35,061 nucleotides of DNA from Candidatus Gottesmanbacteria bacterium RIFCSPHIGHO2_01_FULL_40_15 (GCA_001779115.1 MFJF01000010.1:1-35061); one strand, 5' to 3'; shown: positions 6,512 to 15,835, counted from the first letter of the stretch. The notes: a model not told the origin generated them from the sequence alone. A program made the numbers and translations.

Positions 6512-6521
6512 AGAAACGCAA

Positions 6522-7274
6522 TTAATTACTTTCTCTTATTTCTTCCAATTTACTTACCGCTTTATCTAACATCATCAGCCCGGTTCTAAGAAGAATATAG
6601 GTATCCATATGGATGTTTTGGTTTTCCGGCATTGACTGGAATAGATCCAAGCGGATTCTGGTTAAGGGGTCTTTTCGATGAGGATTAACTGCTGAATTGA
6701 GGCTGAAGATTCCTAAAGGAGTTGTAAAGTAAGTTTGGTCCCATTGAGAATAATTTTGAGGTTTATATTTGTCGATATCCTCTTTTGTTTTAGGACTGGC
6801 AGGTCTTCTGCCGATCAAACCGAATTCAGTGTTTCCATTCGCCAGATCTTCCAGCTCTGGTAACTCGTCAAGTTCAAACATACGAAGGAATCTTTTTAAT
6901 TTTCCGTTAACCCGGGGGTCATCTTCGGGTGGCAACCGCCTTGTTAGAAAATTCAATTCTTCATTATTTTTGGTACCCGCGGGCATTGTTCTTATTTTTC
7001 TGATATAAAATATTTTGCCGATGTTTCCGACTCTTGGTGATTCAAAATAACCTTCATGACCGTCTTTTGAAATTTGCCGGGCGGCATATCCGGTCAGGGG
7101 ACGGGTAAAGATAACCGCTGTTTTGGGAATGATTGATTCCATTTTTTTCTTAAAAGCACTATTTAAATATTCTTGACCCGATTTTGGGCAAATTTTATCC
7201 AAAGTTTTAGCAAAAACAGTATTATTATTTCTGAAATACCTGTCTATTTTTCTCAAAAACCGGTGTTCCAACAT
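6522..7274 (-). CDS. bacterial sugar-phosphate transferase family protein, without the usual membrane anchor
   Basis: This 250-aa protein has the core of initiating polyprenyl-phosphate glycosyl-1-phosphate transferases (PF02397): RVGNIGKIFYIRKIRTM (residues 81-97), DDPRVNGKLKRFLRMFELDELPEL (118-141) and GLIGRRPAS (152-160). Members normally start with a hydrophobic re-entrant helix before the GPVFF/QxRxG motif. Here that segment (KTAVIFTRPLTGYAARQISKDG) is short and polar, and the N-terminal ~50 residues are charged. The Asp-Glu pair usually found shortly after the K-x-R-(T/S)-M motif is replaced by NNEE. It may be a divergent, soluble or regulatory paralogue rather than an active initiating enzyme. 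It is next to the DUF2298 gene in the same direction, with a 225-bp AT-rich gap. Confidence 0.7.
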   Translation of the reverse strand: MLEHRFLRKIDRYFRNNNTVFAKTLDKICPKSGQEYLNSAFKKKMESIIPKTAVIFTRPLTGYAARQISKDGHEGYFESPRVGNIGKIFYIRKIRTMPAGTKNNEELNFLTRRLPPEDDPRVNGKLKRFLRMFELDELPELEDLANGNTEFGLIGRRPASPKTKEDIDKYKPQNYSQWDQTYFTTPLGIFSLNSAVNPHRKDPLTRIRLDLFQSMPENQNIHMDTYILLRTGLMMLDKAVSKLEEIRESN

Positions 7275-7499
7275 ATTATTGATACTCCAATAAGGTTTTT
7301 TTAAATCAGTATATTTACTTACGGTTATATTTTAATAAGAAGAGGTATTATAATAAATAACAGAAATTTTTAAAATAATTATTAATGACGATCCAAACAT
7401 TAATATTTGAACAATAAAAATATTTATTTATTGCAAACGTAAAAATTAAAAAAAAGCCGCAGAATTTTAAATTAGGAAAGAAAGCATCTTTTTGCCTTT

Positions 7500-9902
7500 T
7501 TAAATTGAAGAATGTACTTTGAAGATTTTAGTTCCGCTGTTTTCATAGGCAACTTCAGCCAGATCATTAAATTTCTCAATAAAAATTTGCGGGTATTTTT
7601 CCCTTTCCAGCTGACCGACAAAAATGTAGCTGATATTATATTTCTTTATAATATTTTTTGCTTCTTCCGGATCCTGTGACTGATAAAGCATTTCCACTTC
7701 GGGAATCCGTTTTCCAGCTTCATCATATGAGCCCCTCCAGAGCCATTCATGGACAGGCCAGCCGACTACGGTCGGAAGTCCGGTATAGGCGGAAACTCTG
7801 GCATAATCAGTATAGGAATCTCCGACAGCTTCAGCGACAACAGGCTGGTTAGGACAGTCGGCAAACGCTCCTTCCGGACAGCGGACGTTTTCCCTCAACC
7901 AGAGTATAGCCTGATAATCATCATTGTACTGATCACGCATCCACATAATTCCGTCAAGTCCCCGGTAAGATTTCAATTTTCCATAGTAAGAAGTAATGGC
8001 AAAATAAGGATAAATTGCTACCAGGGTCAAAAGAAAAATGAGAACAGTGTTATAGATAGTGAATAATACTGTTTTTTTGATTTTATCGCGGTCGAGGCGC
8101 AATTTGATGATAACGTAAGATGAGACTAGAGCAAGCATCATAAAAGCCTGATAACCGAGTTTAAACATGGTATTGGCACGGTAATGGGCAGGATAAATAT
8201 CTTTTATATAGAAAAATTCAGGGAAGATAAGAAGTAGAGTTGACAGAAAGATCAAAATAACAATAAAGACATCAACGGGATTTAAATCCTGCAGCGACTT
8301 TTTAAGAATATTAATAGAACGGGTAATTTCTGTCCGGATCCGGTTAAAGATGTTATTTTTTTCGGAAACAGATCCGATTTTGGCATAGAGTGAACCGATA
8401 AAGGGATTTATGGAAAAAAGGAATAAACCGGCAACATTATAATAGAAAAATCCCCAGAGAAGCGACATCATCCAGAGATCAGATTTCTGGCATTTACCCG
8501 TTTCAAAAAGAAAGGGACCGATTTTTTTCTCAAGCAGAAACGCGGGAGCACAAAGAACTCCTATTCCTGATACAAAGGGCCGGAAATTAACCATAAAAGG
8601 GAAGTTAGCCAAAAGGAAAAAGAAGATGAGAAACAAGGAAGAGGATGCGGTTTTGTAGAAGACAGTAAATAAGGAATCGGATGCTTTTTTTATTTTAAAA
8701 TTCAGATAAAGGAAAGTTAAACCGGTCAGGATCAGATAGATAAGCCCGTCCCAGGCGTTGGTCATGTACATGACGGCAATGAGAACACCGAGAAAAAACA
8801 ACATCTGAAGCGGGATTGGACTGTTTTCATGATAATCATTTAAAAACGACATCCATAAAGACGGTTTTTCCGTTTTAATATCTTGCCGGGTTTTTTTAAT
8901 AAGAACAGAAATTATTAAATTGAGAAGGAGAGCAATAATCAAAAGGACAAAAGGGATGTCAGAAACATGCCCGTGAAGGTCAGCGACAACATAAGAATAA
9001 ATCGGAAACTCATGAATTGTATTGGGGATAAAACGGGTAGCGTTGGGGTACCAGTACCTTTCCGGGTGAAAACCAAAATCAAGCTGCCAGAAGGGTTTAG
9101 GGCTCTCATTAGGGTATCCTGATGTGAGGACGTAGACGGTATGAAGATTACCGGCCAGTGTTATCAGAAAAGCCGATAACAGACCAGTTATTATCAGTTT
9201 AAAACGCATTGAGACAGGATTTAACTGGAAAATTTTTCCGGCCTGGAGTTTTAAAGAATAGAGAAGATAGACCAGGTTTATTCCGATTGAGAATGAAAGA
9301 GCAAAATTAAAAGCAAACAGCGTTGCCAGCATTAAATTGTAGGTGACAGCCGAGTCTATTGCCGATAGTTTGGTTAGGAAAGCCGATATGTAGTGTCCGA
9401 AATAATAGTAGTTAATAAAATACCCTCCGGTATAATCAGGCGATTTGGTCAACCACATATCAAGCGGGGGAAAGTAAGATGCCTTTAAAATGGAATTAAC
9501 AAATCCGTAATCCATAAATTTTTCCAAACCCCTGATTGAAGGTTCATTACCCCTAACAAAAGCCCAGAATGATAAACAGGCAAGAAAGATAACTTCTTCT
9601 AAGAGGAGCCATTTCCAGGGGAGAGTAATTCCCTGCTTTTGATTTTTTTTAATGAAAACAAGCATATTGATAATAGCCAAAAAAATAAGAATTATAAAAA
9701 TAGAGATTTTGGTAAACGGCATAATGTGAAGACTTCCCAAAAGCCACATCAGGTAAGAAGCCAGAAATATTCCGATTATTTTGGAAAATATATAACCCCG
9801 GTCAACAAATATTCGAAATATATTGAGCGTAAGAGGCAGGACAGAAAGGCCGATAATGAGAATTGTCAGATACCAAATGAAGATGTAGGAAATATCGGGC
9901 AT
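7500..9902 (-). CDS. DUF2298 (YYY family) large membrane protein
   Basis: This 800-aa protein has roughly 16-18 hydrophobic helices. The motif GGYFINYYYFGHYISAFLTKLS (about residues 158-180), preceded by DYGFVNSILKASYFPPLDMWL, is the hallmark of the DUF2298/Chlor_Arch_YYY family of presumed GT-C-like glycosyltransferases. The C-terminal ~150 residues form a soluble domain (…QAILWLRENVRCPEGAFADCPNQPVVAEAVGDSYTDYARVSAYTGLPTVVGWPVHEW…). This is shared with other members and likely sits outside the membrane. The biochemical activity of the family is not established, and the fold suggests transfer from a lipid-linked sugar. It is upstream of the sugar-transferase gene and divergent from the HAD-GT operon, consistent with a surface-glycan locus. 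Confidence 0.8.
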   Translation of the reverse strand: MPDISYIFIWYLTILIIGLSVLPLTLNIFRIFVDRGYIFSKIIGIFLASYLMWLLGSLHIMPFTKISIFIILIFLAIINMLVFIKKNQKQGITLPWKWLLLEEVIFLACLSFWAFVRGNEPSIRGLEKFMDYGFVNSILKASYFPPLDMWLTKSPDYTGGYFINYYYFGHYISAFLTKLSAIDSAVTYNLMLATLFAFNFALSFSIGINLVYLLYSLKLQAGKIFQLNPVSMRFKLIITGLLSAFLITLAGNLHTVYVLTSGYPNESPKPFWQLDFGFHPERYWYPNATRFIPNTIHEFPIYSYVVADLHGHVSDIPFVLLIIALLLNLIISVLIKKTRQDIKTEKPSLWMSFLNDYHENSPIPLQMLFFLGVLIAVMYMTNAWDGLIYLILTGLTFLYLNFKIKKASDSLFTVFYKTASSSLFLIFFFLLANFPFMVNFRPFVSGIGVLCAPAFLLEKKIGPFLFETGKCQKSDLWMMSLLWGFFYYNVAGLFLFSINPFIGSLYAKIGSVSEKNNIFNRIRTEITRSINILKKSLQDLNPVDVFIVILIFLSTLLLIFPEFFYIKDIYPAHYRANTMFKLGYQAFMMLALVSSYVIIKLRLDRDKIKKTVLFTIYNTVLIFLLTLVAIYPYFAITSYYGKLKSYRGLDGIMWMRDQYNDDYQAILWLRENVRCPEGAFADCPNQPVVAEAVGDSYTDYARVSAYTGLPTVVGWPVHEWLWRGSYDEAGKRIPEVEMLYQSQDPEEAKNIIKKYNISYIFVGQLEREKYPQIFIEKFNDLAEVAYENSGTKIFKVHSSI

Positions 9903-9982
9903 AAACGGTTAATAATTAAAAGTTATATAAGATTAACAACAATAAGATATTATAATGAGTTTCAATTAGGTTGAGAAGAGAC

Positions 9983-9988
9983 TATAAT
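9983..9988 (+). promoter_or_regulatory. -10 box abutting the HAD gene start
   Basis: A perfect TATAAT ends exactly 7 nt before the ATG at 9995, so transcription would start at the A of the start codon (leaderless). A second TATAAT at 9951-9956 also fits a start further upstream. No strong -35 is seen for either. Confidence 0.5.
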
Positions 9989-9994
9989 TTCCGC

Positions 9995-10591
9995 ATGAAG
10001 AGGAGAATCAAGCTGGGACTTGATTTTGACGGTGTGGTAGCATATAACCCTTTCCGTTTGGTCAGAGCTCCCTGGGCATATTTTAAAAGAAGAATATTGA
10101 AAGTCAGGAAACTGACTTTTTTTTATCCGAAAAACAATTTGGAAAAATATATCTGGAAGATATTGCATGACTCGAGTATTTTACCGGCGAACGGAACGGA
10201 AATACTCGAGGAGTTAGTAACCGGGAAATCTGTTGAAGCACACCTTATTACCGGGCGGTACAGATTTTTAAATAATCATCTGTACAATTTTCTGGACAAA
10301 TATGAGATGAGGAATATTTTTAAAAGCATAAACTTTAACAAAAGAGACATACAACCGCATATTTTTAAAGAAGAGCTGATCAGGAAGCTCGGGATTGAAG
10401 TATTCGTTGAGGATAACTGGGATATTGTGGAATATTTGTCGGATAAGAAAAGAAAATATCCTAATAAAGTTAAGATTTTCTGGATTTATAATCTGATTGA
10501 CCGATACCGGGAATACAAATATAAATATCCTTATTTGGAAAAAGCTTTGAGGGAGATTATAAAAATATACGGATACCCCATATCTAAATGA
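9995..10591 (+). CDS. HAD-superfamily hydrolase-like protein
   Basis: This 198-aa protein opens with LGLDFDGVVA (D10 and D12 of the HAD motif I). LITGRYR further on acts as a motif II-like Thr, and FVEDNWDIVEYL is the motif IV acidic pair. It resembles 5'-nucleotidase/NagD-like small HADs that act on phosphorylated sugars or nucleotides, but the substrate is not clear. I chose the ATG at 9995 over the TTG at 9971 because the -10 box overlaps the longer form and the HAD motif starts right after MKRRIK. First gene of a five-gene plus-strand operon with a GT4 transferase, methyltransferase and two GT-C enzymes. A role in polyprenyl-linked sugar supply is an inference. Confidence 0.7.
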   Translation: MKRRIKLGLDFDGVVAYNPFRLVRAPWAYFKRRILKVRKLTFFYPKNNLEKYIWKILHDSSILPANGTEILEELVTGKSVEAHLITGRYRFLNNHLYNFLDKYEMRNIFKSINFNKRDIQPHIFKEELIRKLGIEVFVEDNWDIVEYLSDKKRKYPNKVKIFWIYNLIDRYREYKYKYPYLEKALREIIKIYGYPISK

Positions 10592-10609
10592 GCTGATTTA
10601 AACCATAAA

Positions 10610-11854
10610 ATGCGTCTGCTTTTTTCCATAACTTACTATACTCCATATGTTTCCGGCCTGACTTTATACGTAAAAAAATTGGCAGAAGCATTGGTGAAAA
10701 CGGGATACAAAGCAACAGTTCTTTCCATGCAACACAGCCGGGATACGGCATCGGAAGAGAAGATAGACGGAGTATCAGTTGTCAGAGCCAAACCTCTTTT
10801 TGCCATTAATAAAGGATTTATTTCATATGATTTTTTAATCAAGAGTCATCATTTGGTTAAAGAAACTGATTGTGTTGTTATAAATCTGCCGCAATTCGAA
10901 GGGTTTATAGCCGCTCTCTGGGCCGGTATTTTTAATAAAAAAATAATAGCTGTTTACCATTGTGAAGTAGTAATGCCTGCGGGAATCGGAAATAAGCTGG
11001 CAGAAATCGCCCTAAATGCGGCTAATATTCTGACGCTCCTTTTTGCCGAGAGTATTGTAACTTACACAGAAGATTTTGCCAGAAATTCGGCGATATTACC
11101 ATATTTCAGAAAAAAAATAAGGATTGTTTATCCTCCTATAAGTGTTTCAAAACCTGATAAAAGAGTACAAAATTTGATCATAGACAAAACTCAGACTTCG
11201 GGAAAGTTTATCATCGGAGTAGCCGCCCGGCTGGCAGCAGAAAAAGGAATGGAGTATTTGCTTGAAAGTATTCCTTTAATAAACTCAAAACTCAAAGTTC
11301 CCGCCTCTACCACGCCACCGGCAAAGCCTATGGCGATGCACAGCAAGGCTAGGGCGGGCAGGCAAATGTCAAAACTTAAAGGCAAGATTGACAGAAAGAA
11401 TATACCCGTTTTTAAAATTATTATTGCCGGTTCGATGGATCCGGCGGGAGAGGAAAAATATAAAAGTAAAATTCTTAAGCTTTTAAGTAAATACCGAAGA
11501 TATGTGGTTTTTTTGGGAAACCTGGAAGAAAAAGACATGGGATCTTTTTATTCACTATTGGATGTATTGGTACTTCCCTCGATTAACCGAACGGAAGCAT
11601 TCGGAATGGTTCAAGCAGAAGCGATGCTGTCGGGAGTTCCGGTTGTGGCAACCGATTTACCGGGAGTGAGAATTCCCGTAAATACCACCGGAATGGGAAT
11701 AATAGTCCCGGTAAAAAATCCGCAAAAGACTGCTGATGCAATTGCCCGCATTTTGGTTAACCGCGAAAAATACGTAAAAGAAAAGTTAAAAATCCGAGAT
11801 ATATTCAATATATCCAAAACAATTAAATTTTATAAAGAGTTAATTGCAGTTTAA
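10610..11854 (+). CDS. GT4-family glycosyltransferase with an internal repeat insertion
   Basis: This 414-aa cytoplasmic GT-B enzyme has an N-terminal Rossmann half with YYTPYVSGLTLYVKKLAEAL, the donor-domain strand GVAARLAAEKGMEYLLESI, and the signature EAFGMVQAEAMLSGVPVVATDLPGV (E-x7-E) near residues 326-350. It probably transfers a nucleotide-sugar to a lipid or glycan acceptor. Residues about 228-258 (VPASTTPPAKPMAMHSKARAGRQ) are foreign to the family. They are encoded by GC-rich, repeat-like DNA flanked by low-complexity CTCAAAACTCAAAG / GTCAAAACTTAAAG, and lie in a loop between two strands of the donor domain. The frame is kept, so the protein may still be active. It sits 18 nt after the HAD gene and 2 nt before the methyltransferase gene. 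Confidence 0.85.
   Translation: MRLLFSITYYTPYVSGLTLYVKKLAEALVKTGYKATVLSMQHSRDTASEEKIDGVSVVRAKPLFAINKGFISYDFLIKSHHLVKETDCVVINLPQFEGFIAALWAGIFNKKIIAVYHCEVVMPAGIGNKLAEIALNAANILTLLFAESIVTYTEDFARNSAILPYFRKKIRIVYPPISVSKPDKRVQNLIIDKTQTSGKFIIGVAARLAAEKGMEYLLESIPLINSKLKVPASTTPPAKPMAMHSKARAGRQMSKLKGKIDRKNIPVFKIIIAGSMDPAGEEKYKSKILKLLSKYRRYVVFLGNLEEKDMGSFYSLLDVLVLPSINRTEAFGMVQAEAMLSGVPVVATDLPGVRIPVNTTGMGIIVPVKNPQKTADAIARILVNREKYVKEKLKIRDIFNISKTIKFYKELIAV
11287..11384 (+). repeat. repeat insertion inside the GT4 gene
   Basis: A GC-rich block (11301-11362, ending GGCTAGGGCGGGCAGG) is flanked by similar A-rich runs ACTCAAAACTCAAAG and GTCAAAACTTAAAGG. The block resembles the repeats at 2724 and 33411 (CCTA-GCC…AAGGCT…GCGGGCA). 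The flanking runs resemble the filler upstream of radA at 1770-1800. It adds about 30 residues to the protein. Confidence 0.55.
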
Positions 11855-11856
11855 GA

Positions 11857-12630
11857 ATGAGCAGCCTTGATGATTATTTGAAGGCTTATTTAAGGGAAAG
11901 ACCGTTATTCTTATCACTACTGCGGGCAAAAGAAGCATATTTATACCGGAAATATTTGCCACTTGCGCGGCCTTCTATGGATTTTGGTTGCGGGGACGGG
12001 TTTTTTGCGGGTGTAGCCATCGGAAAAAATAAAATTGATCTAGGTTTGGATGTTAAAGAAAGCAGAATAGGAGAAGCAATCAGGGAAGGAATATATAAAA
12101 AAACAGTTATTTATGAGGGTTTGACAATTCCTTTTGAAAAAAAAAGCATTACAACTTTGGTATCCAATTCAGTCTTGGAGCACGTTTCCGATTTGGACAG
12201 AGTAATATTTGAAATCAGCAGGGTAGTTGCGCCCGGAGGCAAGGTATTAACCACGGTAATGACCCGTAAATGGGAAGATTATTTGTTGGGCACAAAGATA
12301 ATCGGCAAGTCCTATCAAAATATATTGAGAAAAAAACAGGTTCATGTAAACTTACTGACGAGGAAAGAATGGGACAGGAAATTTGAAAAAAACGGATTTC
12401 TTATAAAAAAGTGCATCGGTCACATGGACAGAACATTTTGCCGGTTCGTTGAGGTCTTTCATTATCTGTCGATTCCTTCTCTTATCTCTTTCAAAGTTTT
12501 TAATAAATGGGTGCTGTTTTCCCAGCTGGCAGATTTTCTTTATCCCAGAATGTTTTTAACCGGAATCATTTCAAAAGACGTCAACCCCGATGAATCGGGA
12601 GCTCTTTTTTATGAGCTTTTGAGAAAATAA
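11857..12630 (+). CDS. class I SAM-dependent methyltransferase
   Basis: This 257-aa protein has motif I MDFGCGDGFFAG (residues 41-52), a motif II acidic strand LGLDVKE (62-68), SNSVLEHVSDLDRVIFEISRVVAPGGKVLTTV as the motif IV-VI region typical of Methyltransf_11 enzymes, and a C-terminal helical extension. The target is not evident. In this operon a methyl group on a glycan or lipid-linked sugar is plausible. It starts 2 nt after the GT4 stop, with a weak AAGA as the only ribosome-site hint, so it is probably translationally coupled. Confidence 0.82.
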   Translation: MSSLDDYLKAYLRERPLFLSLLRAKEAYLYRKYLPLARPSMDFGCGDGFFAGVAIGKNKIDLGLDVKESRIGEAIREGIYKKTVIYEGLTIPFEKKSITTLVSNSVLEHVSDLDRVIFEISRVVAPGGKVLTTVMTRKWEDYLLGTKIIGKSYQNILRKKQVHVNLLTRKEWDRKFEKNGFLIKKCIGHMDRTFCRFVEVFHYLSIPSLISFKVFNKWVLFSQLADFLYPRMFLTGIISKDVNPDESGALFYELLRK

Positions 12631-12641
12631 ATCCGGTGACA

Positions 12642-14186
12642 ATGAAGACAGTTTTATTTCTCCTAACAGTTATTACGGCGGTATTTTCCAGGCTATATCT
12701 TTTGGACAGTCTGCCGGGTGAGTGGTTCGGGGATATTTCCAATGTACATGAATATATGATGCTGATTTTGGCGGGAAAATGGCCGTTTTATTTTTTCCAA
12801 AGCCCGGGACCTGTATACCATTATCTGATCGCACCTCTGGTTATAATTTTTAAAAATAACGGATATTTAACTTACAAAATCTCCTCAGTTATTGTCAGTT
12901 TAGCCGGTTTAGTATCGGCTTATTTTTTTATTAAGGCAGCTTCAGACAGAAAAACCGCAATGACAGGCATTCTTGTTATGGGAATTTCCTTCTGGTATCT
13001 GATTTGGAGCAGAATAGGCAATTCGCAGATTGTTATTGTGTTATTGTCCTGTTTATTGGGATATTTTCTTCTGATATATACCGACAACCGGAAATTGACC
13101 CATCTTTATTCCGGAGCGATGGCAGCATCATTGGGACTTTACACTTATCCGCAAACTTTTATATTTCCGGTTATTTTTACAGCCGTTATCTTTTTTGTGA
13201 ATATTTATTCAAACCAAATAGATTCCAAAGGCACGGCCGTCTTTACAGGAAGATTAAACAGCAGAAGTTTTCATATTATTTCGGCTTTTATTATTATTTT
13301 AATTTCGGCTTTGCCTTTCCGGAATCTGCTTATTAAGCAGAATGATCTTTTTACAAACGGATACGTCGGGGAGAAAGTGTTTTCAGATGAATTAAAGAAA
13401 CCGGAAAAATTCATTATCAAATTTATTGAAAATTATAAAAAAACTCTTCTTATGTTCCATGTTAAAGGTGACGGAATTTTCCGGGTTAACGTACCGGGAA
13501 TGCCGGCGGTTGACCGGATCAGCGGATTTTATTTGCTTATAGGGATTCCCGGACTTTATATAATCAGCCGGAAAAAATTACTGATAATCCTTTTTCTGAC
13601 ATTATTCCTTCTTATTCCAACTGCTGCACCGGCAATTAACCCAAGCGAAATTCCCTCAAGCAGCAGGACAGTGGCGGTTATCCCTTTTATAATTTTATTT
13701 ATTGCCGTGGGTATCCGGAAAATCGAAGAATTGATGAGAGTACCATGGGGAAAGGCCGGTACCGCACTAATATCAGTTTTATTTATCCTGTCCGCATATA
13801 TTAATTATAAAAATTATTTTATCAGTTATCCGCAGGAACTTCCCGACAGAAATTTTCCGGCAGGGAAAATAATCGCAACTCATATTGACCGTAATATAAG
13901 TCCAGATACCAGCATATATTTCGGTTCCTGCTGTTGGGGGGCGTGGGGACAGCCTGAGCCAAAATCAATTGCCTACCAGATGAAAAAAGAAAAAAAATTT
14001 ATCGAATACGGACATTTTTTAAATTCCTGCAAAGAAGTCAGATCATTACCGGCAGCAGTAATAGTCGGACCTAAAGATCTGGGGCTTATAGAAGAATACA
14101 GGGAATGTTTTCCAGACCTGACCAACTCTGAGGTTAAGGATGAAAATGATAATAATATTTTTATGATAATAAGCGTAAACAGATAA
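12642..14186 (+). CDS. GT-C (GT39/PMT-like) membrane glycosyltransferase
   Basis: This ~514-aa protein has about 11-12 membrane helices. After the first helix the loop SLPGEWFGDISNVHEYMMLILAGKWPFYFFQSPGPVYHY carries the acidic residue expected for GT-C catalysis. The C-terminal ~120 residues (…FPAGKIIATHIDRNISPDTSIYFGSCCWGAW…) form a soluble outside domain. It resembles PMT/ArnT-type enzymes that use polyprenyl-phosphate sugars. The start is ATG 12642; an in-frame GTG at 12636 is possible. The stop overlaps the next start (TAATG). Confidence 0.75.
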   Translation: MKTVLFLLTVITAVFSRLYLLDSLPGEWFGDISNVHEYMMLILAGKWPFYFFQSPGPVYHYLIAPLVIIFKNNGYLTYKISSVIVSLAGLVSAYFFIKAASDRKTAMTGILVMGISFWYLIWSRIGNSQIVIVLLSCLLGYFLLIYTDNRKLTHLYSGAMAASLGLYTYPQTFIFPVIFTAVIFFVNIYSNQIDSKGTAVFTGRLNSRSFHIISAFIIILISALPFRNLLIKQNDLFTNGYVGEKVFSDELKKPEKFIIKFIENYKKTLLMFHVKGDGIFRVNVPGMPAVDRISGFYLLIGIPGLYIISRKKLLIILFLTLFLLIPTAAPAINPSEIPSSSRTVAVIPFIILFIAVGIRKIEELMRVPWGKAGTALISVLFILSAYINYKNYFISYPQELPDRNFPAGKIIATHIDRNISPDTSIYFGSCCWGAWGQPEPKSIAYQMKKEKKFIEYGHFLNSCKEVRSLPAAVIVGPKDLGLIEEYRECFPDLTNSEVKDENDNNIFMIISVNR

Positions 14187-15763
14187 TGTTTAAAAGGTTT
14201 TTACCGGCATTATTTTTATTCCTTATTTTAACTTCGGCGACTTTTGTTTTTTATTTAAGCGATATTAACAAATACGGACCAACCTGGGACGAGCTGATTT
14301 TTCACAGGGAGACAGGGAAGAGATATTATAATTTTTTGAAAACGAAAGATCTGGCACCGATTATGAATTACGGTGAATCATCCTGGTTTCCGCCGATAGC
14401 CCCGACTTTGGGTCATTTTTTTGTTGAATCATCTTATATTGAAAAATTTTTTCCGGACGCAAATGACCGCTTTCATATTGCGGGAATAATATTCGGCAGT
14501 CTGACTGTCGGGATAGTGTTTCTGATTTCATTCATTCTGACAGGAAGTTATTTGTCAGGAATTTTTGCCAGTGTGCTTTTAGCTTTTCAGACCCAATTTA
14601 TAACATTTTCCCATAATAATATACGGGATGCGGGATTGGCTTTTTTTTATTCGATAACAATACTGTCGTTTTTAATTACCGCCTATACGGGCAAATATAC
14701 CGCCGGTTTTCTAATTTGCGGATTTCTGACCGGTTTGGCAACCGCGACAAAACAAAACGGGGCGTTTTTAGTATTTATCGGTACAGTTTATTTTCTTAAC
14801 TTGAGATCTACCGGATTTATAAAAAAAACGGCGGGAATCATTTATTATATTTTTATTGCCATATGGACTTTTATTTTATTTTGGCCTTACTTTTGGGTTA
14901 ACACCATAAATCATTTTCAACAGGCATGGCATTTTCTGACCGATCCCAAAATAATTGCCGGCAATACGGTTTTTTTTGATAAAGAATATTCTTCAATGAA
15001 AAGTATTCCCGTTTTTTATCCCTTTATTATGCTTTTTCTTTTGCATACTCCGTTGTTATCACTGACAGCATTTTCCGGACTTTTAAAAACTTTTATTGAT
15101 TTCTTAAAGGGGAAAAAAAGCGGAATTATATTTTTATGGATATTTTTGCCTTTAGCCCGATTCTTTATTAAGACTTCATCCATTTCATATGACCAGATCA
15201 GACATTTTTTCGAAGTAGTGCCGGCCATTCCGGTACTGGCAGTTTTATTTGTCCATTTTTTGGTTAAAAGAATTTCATTTAAAAGTTTAGCAGTCAAAAA
15301 AGCGGCATATATCGCGGGAACCGGTTGGCTTTTGATAACGACTTTTTATAATATTTATCTTGTTTTTATTTACAGGCCATACGGCACCGCTTATTTTAAT
15401 ATGCTGGCCGGACCGCCGGATTACGTAAACCATGCGTTTGATGTGGAGTATTACGGAAACGTATACCGCGCCGCCGCCGGTTATTTGAGATCCAATTATC
15501 CGAAAACAGTCCGTTATTATACAGCCGGTTTAGGAGCACATATATTGGTTCAGAACGGACTTCAAAATCCCATGACAGATGATATAGGGAATGATTTTGA
15601 GTATGTTATTTTTATGAACAAGCAAGCCTGGCTGAGATCCAATTCATACGCCATGTGGCTTTTGAAAAATAAGAAACCGATTTTTACCATTGAACGCGGG
15701 GGAAAAATACTGTTTTACCAATTTTTGCCTTATAAAGATGAATATTTAAAGGCGGGTGGGTAA
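14186..15763 (+). CDS. GT39/PMT-like membrane glycosyltransferase
   Basis: This 525-aa protein has an N-terminal helix, then the loop KYGPTWDELIFHRETGKRYYNFL with the Asp-Glu pair (D/E near residues 34-35) characteristic of GT39-type GT-C enzymes. The loop FSHNNIRDAGLAFFYSITI, with a second conserved acidic residue, and about ten further helices follow. The C-terminal soluble domain includes RAAAGYLRSNYPKTVRYYTAGLGAHILVQNG. It is probably a transferase of lipid-linked sugar to an extracellular acceptor. It overlaps the preceding gene by 1 nt and is last in its operon, converging on the minus-strand operon with a repeat element between. Confidence 0.78.
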   Translation: MFKRFLPALFLFLILTSATFVFYLSDINKYGPTWDELIFHRETGKRYYNFLKTKDLAPIMNYGESSWFPPIAPTLGHFFVESSYIEKFFPDANDRFHIAGIIFGSLTVGIVFLISFILTGSYLSGIFASVLLAFQTQFITFSHNNIRDAGLAFFYSITILSFLITAYTGKYTAGFLICGFLTGLATATKQNGAFLVFIGTVYFLNLRSTGFIKKTAGIIYYIFIAIWTFILFWPYFWVNTINHFQQAWHFLTDPKIIAGNTVFFDKEYSSMKSIPVFYPFIMLFLLHTPLLSLTAFSGLLKTFIDFLKGKKSGIIFLWIFLPLARFFIKTSSISYDQIRHFFEVVPAIPVLAVLFVHFLVKRISFKSLAVKKAAYIAGTGWLLITTFYNIYLVFIYRPYGTAYFNMLAGPPDYVNHAFDVEYYGNVYRAAAGYLRSNYPKTVRYYTAGLGAHILVQNGLQNPMTDDIGNDFEYVIFMNKQAWLRSNSYAMWLLKNKKPIFTIERGGKILFYQFLPYKDEYLKAGG

Positions 15764-15835
15764 ATCCACCTTGGCTGTCACCTTCGCTATAGCTATGGTG
15801 ACCAAGAAAGCTATGGTGACCAAGAAAGCTACAGC
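15755..15835 (+). repeat. hairpin and tandem repeat between convergent operons
   Basis: GGTGGG/TCCACC (15755-15770) forms a stem over the stop codon. CTTGG-CT-GTCACC pairs with GGTGACCAAG downstream. The 18-bp unit AGCTATGGTGACCAAGAA occurs twice in tandem (15791-15808 and 15809-15826). The GC-rich block is unlike the AT-rich flanks. It may serve as a two-way terminator, although no T tract follows, or be another dispersed repeat. Confidence 0.6.
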
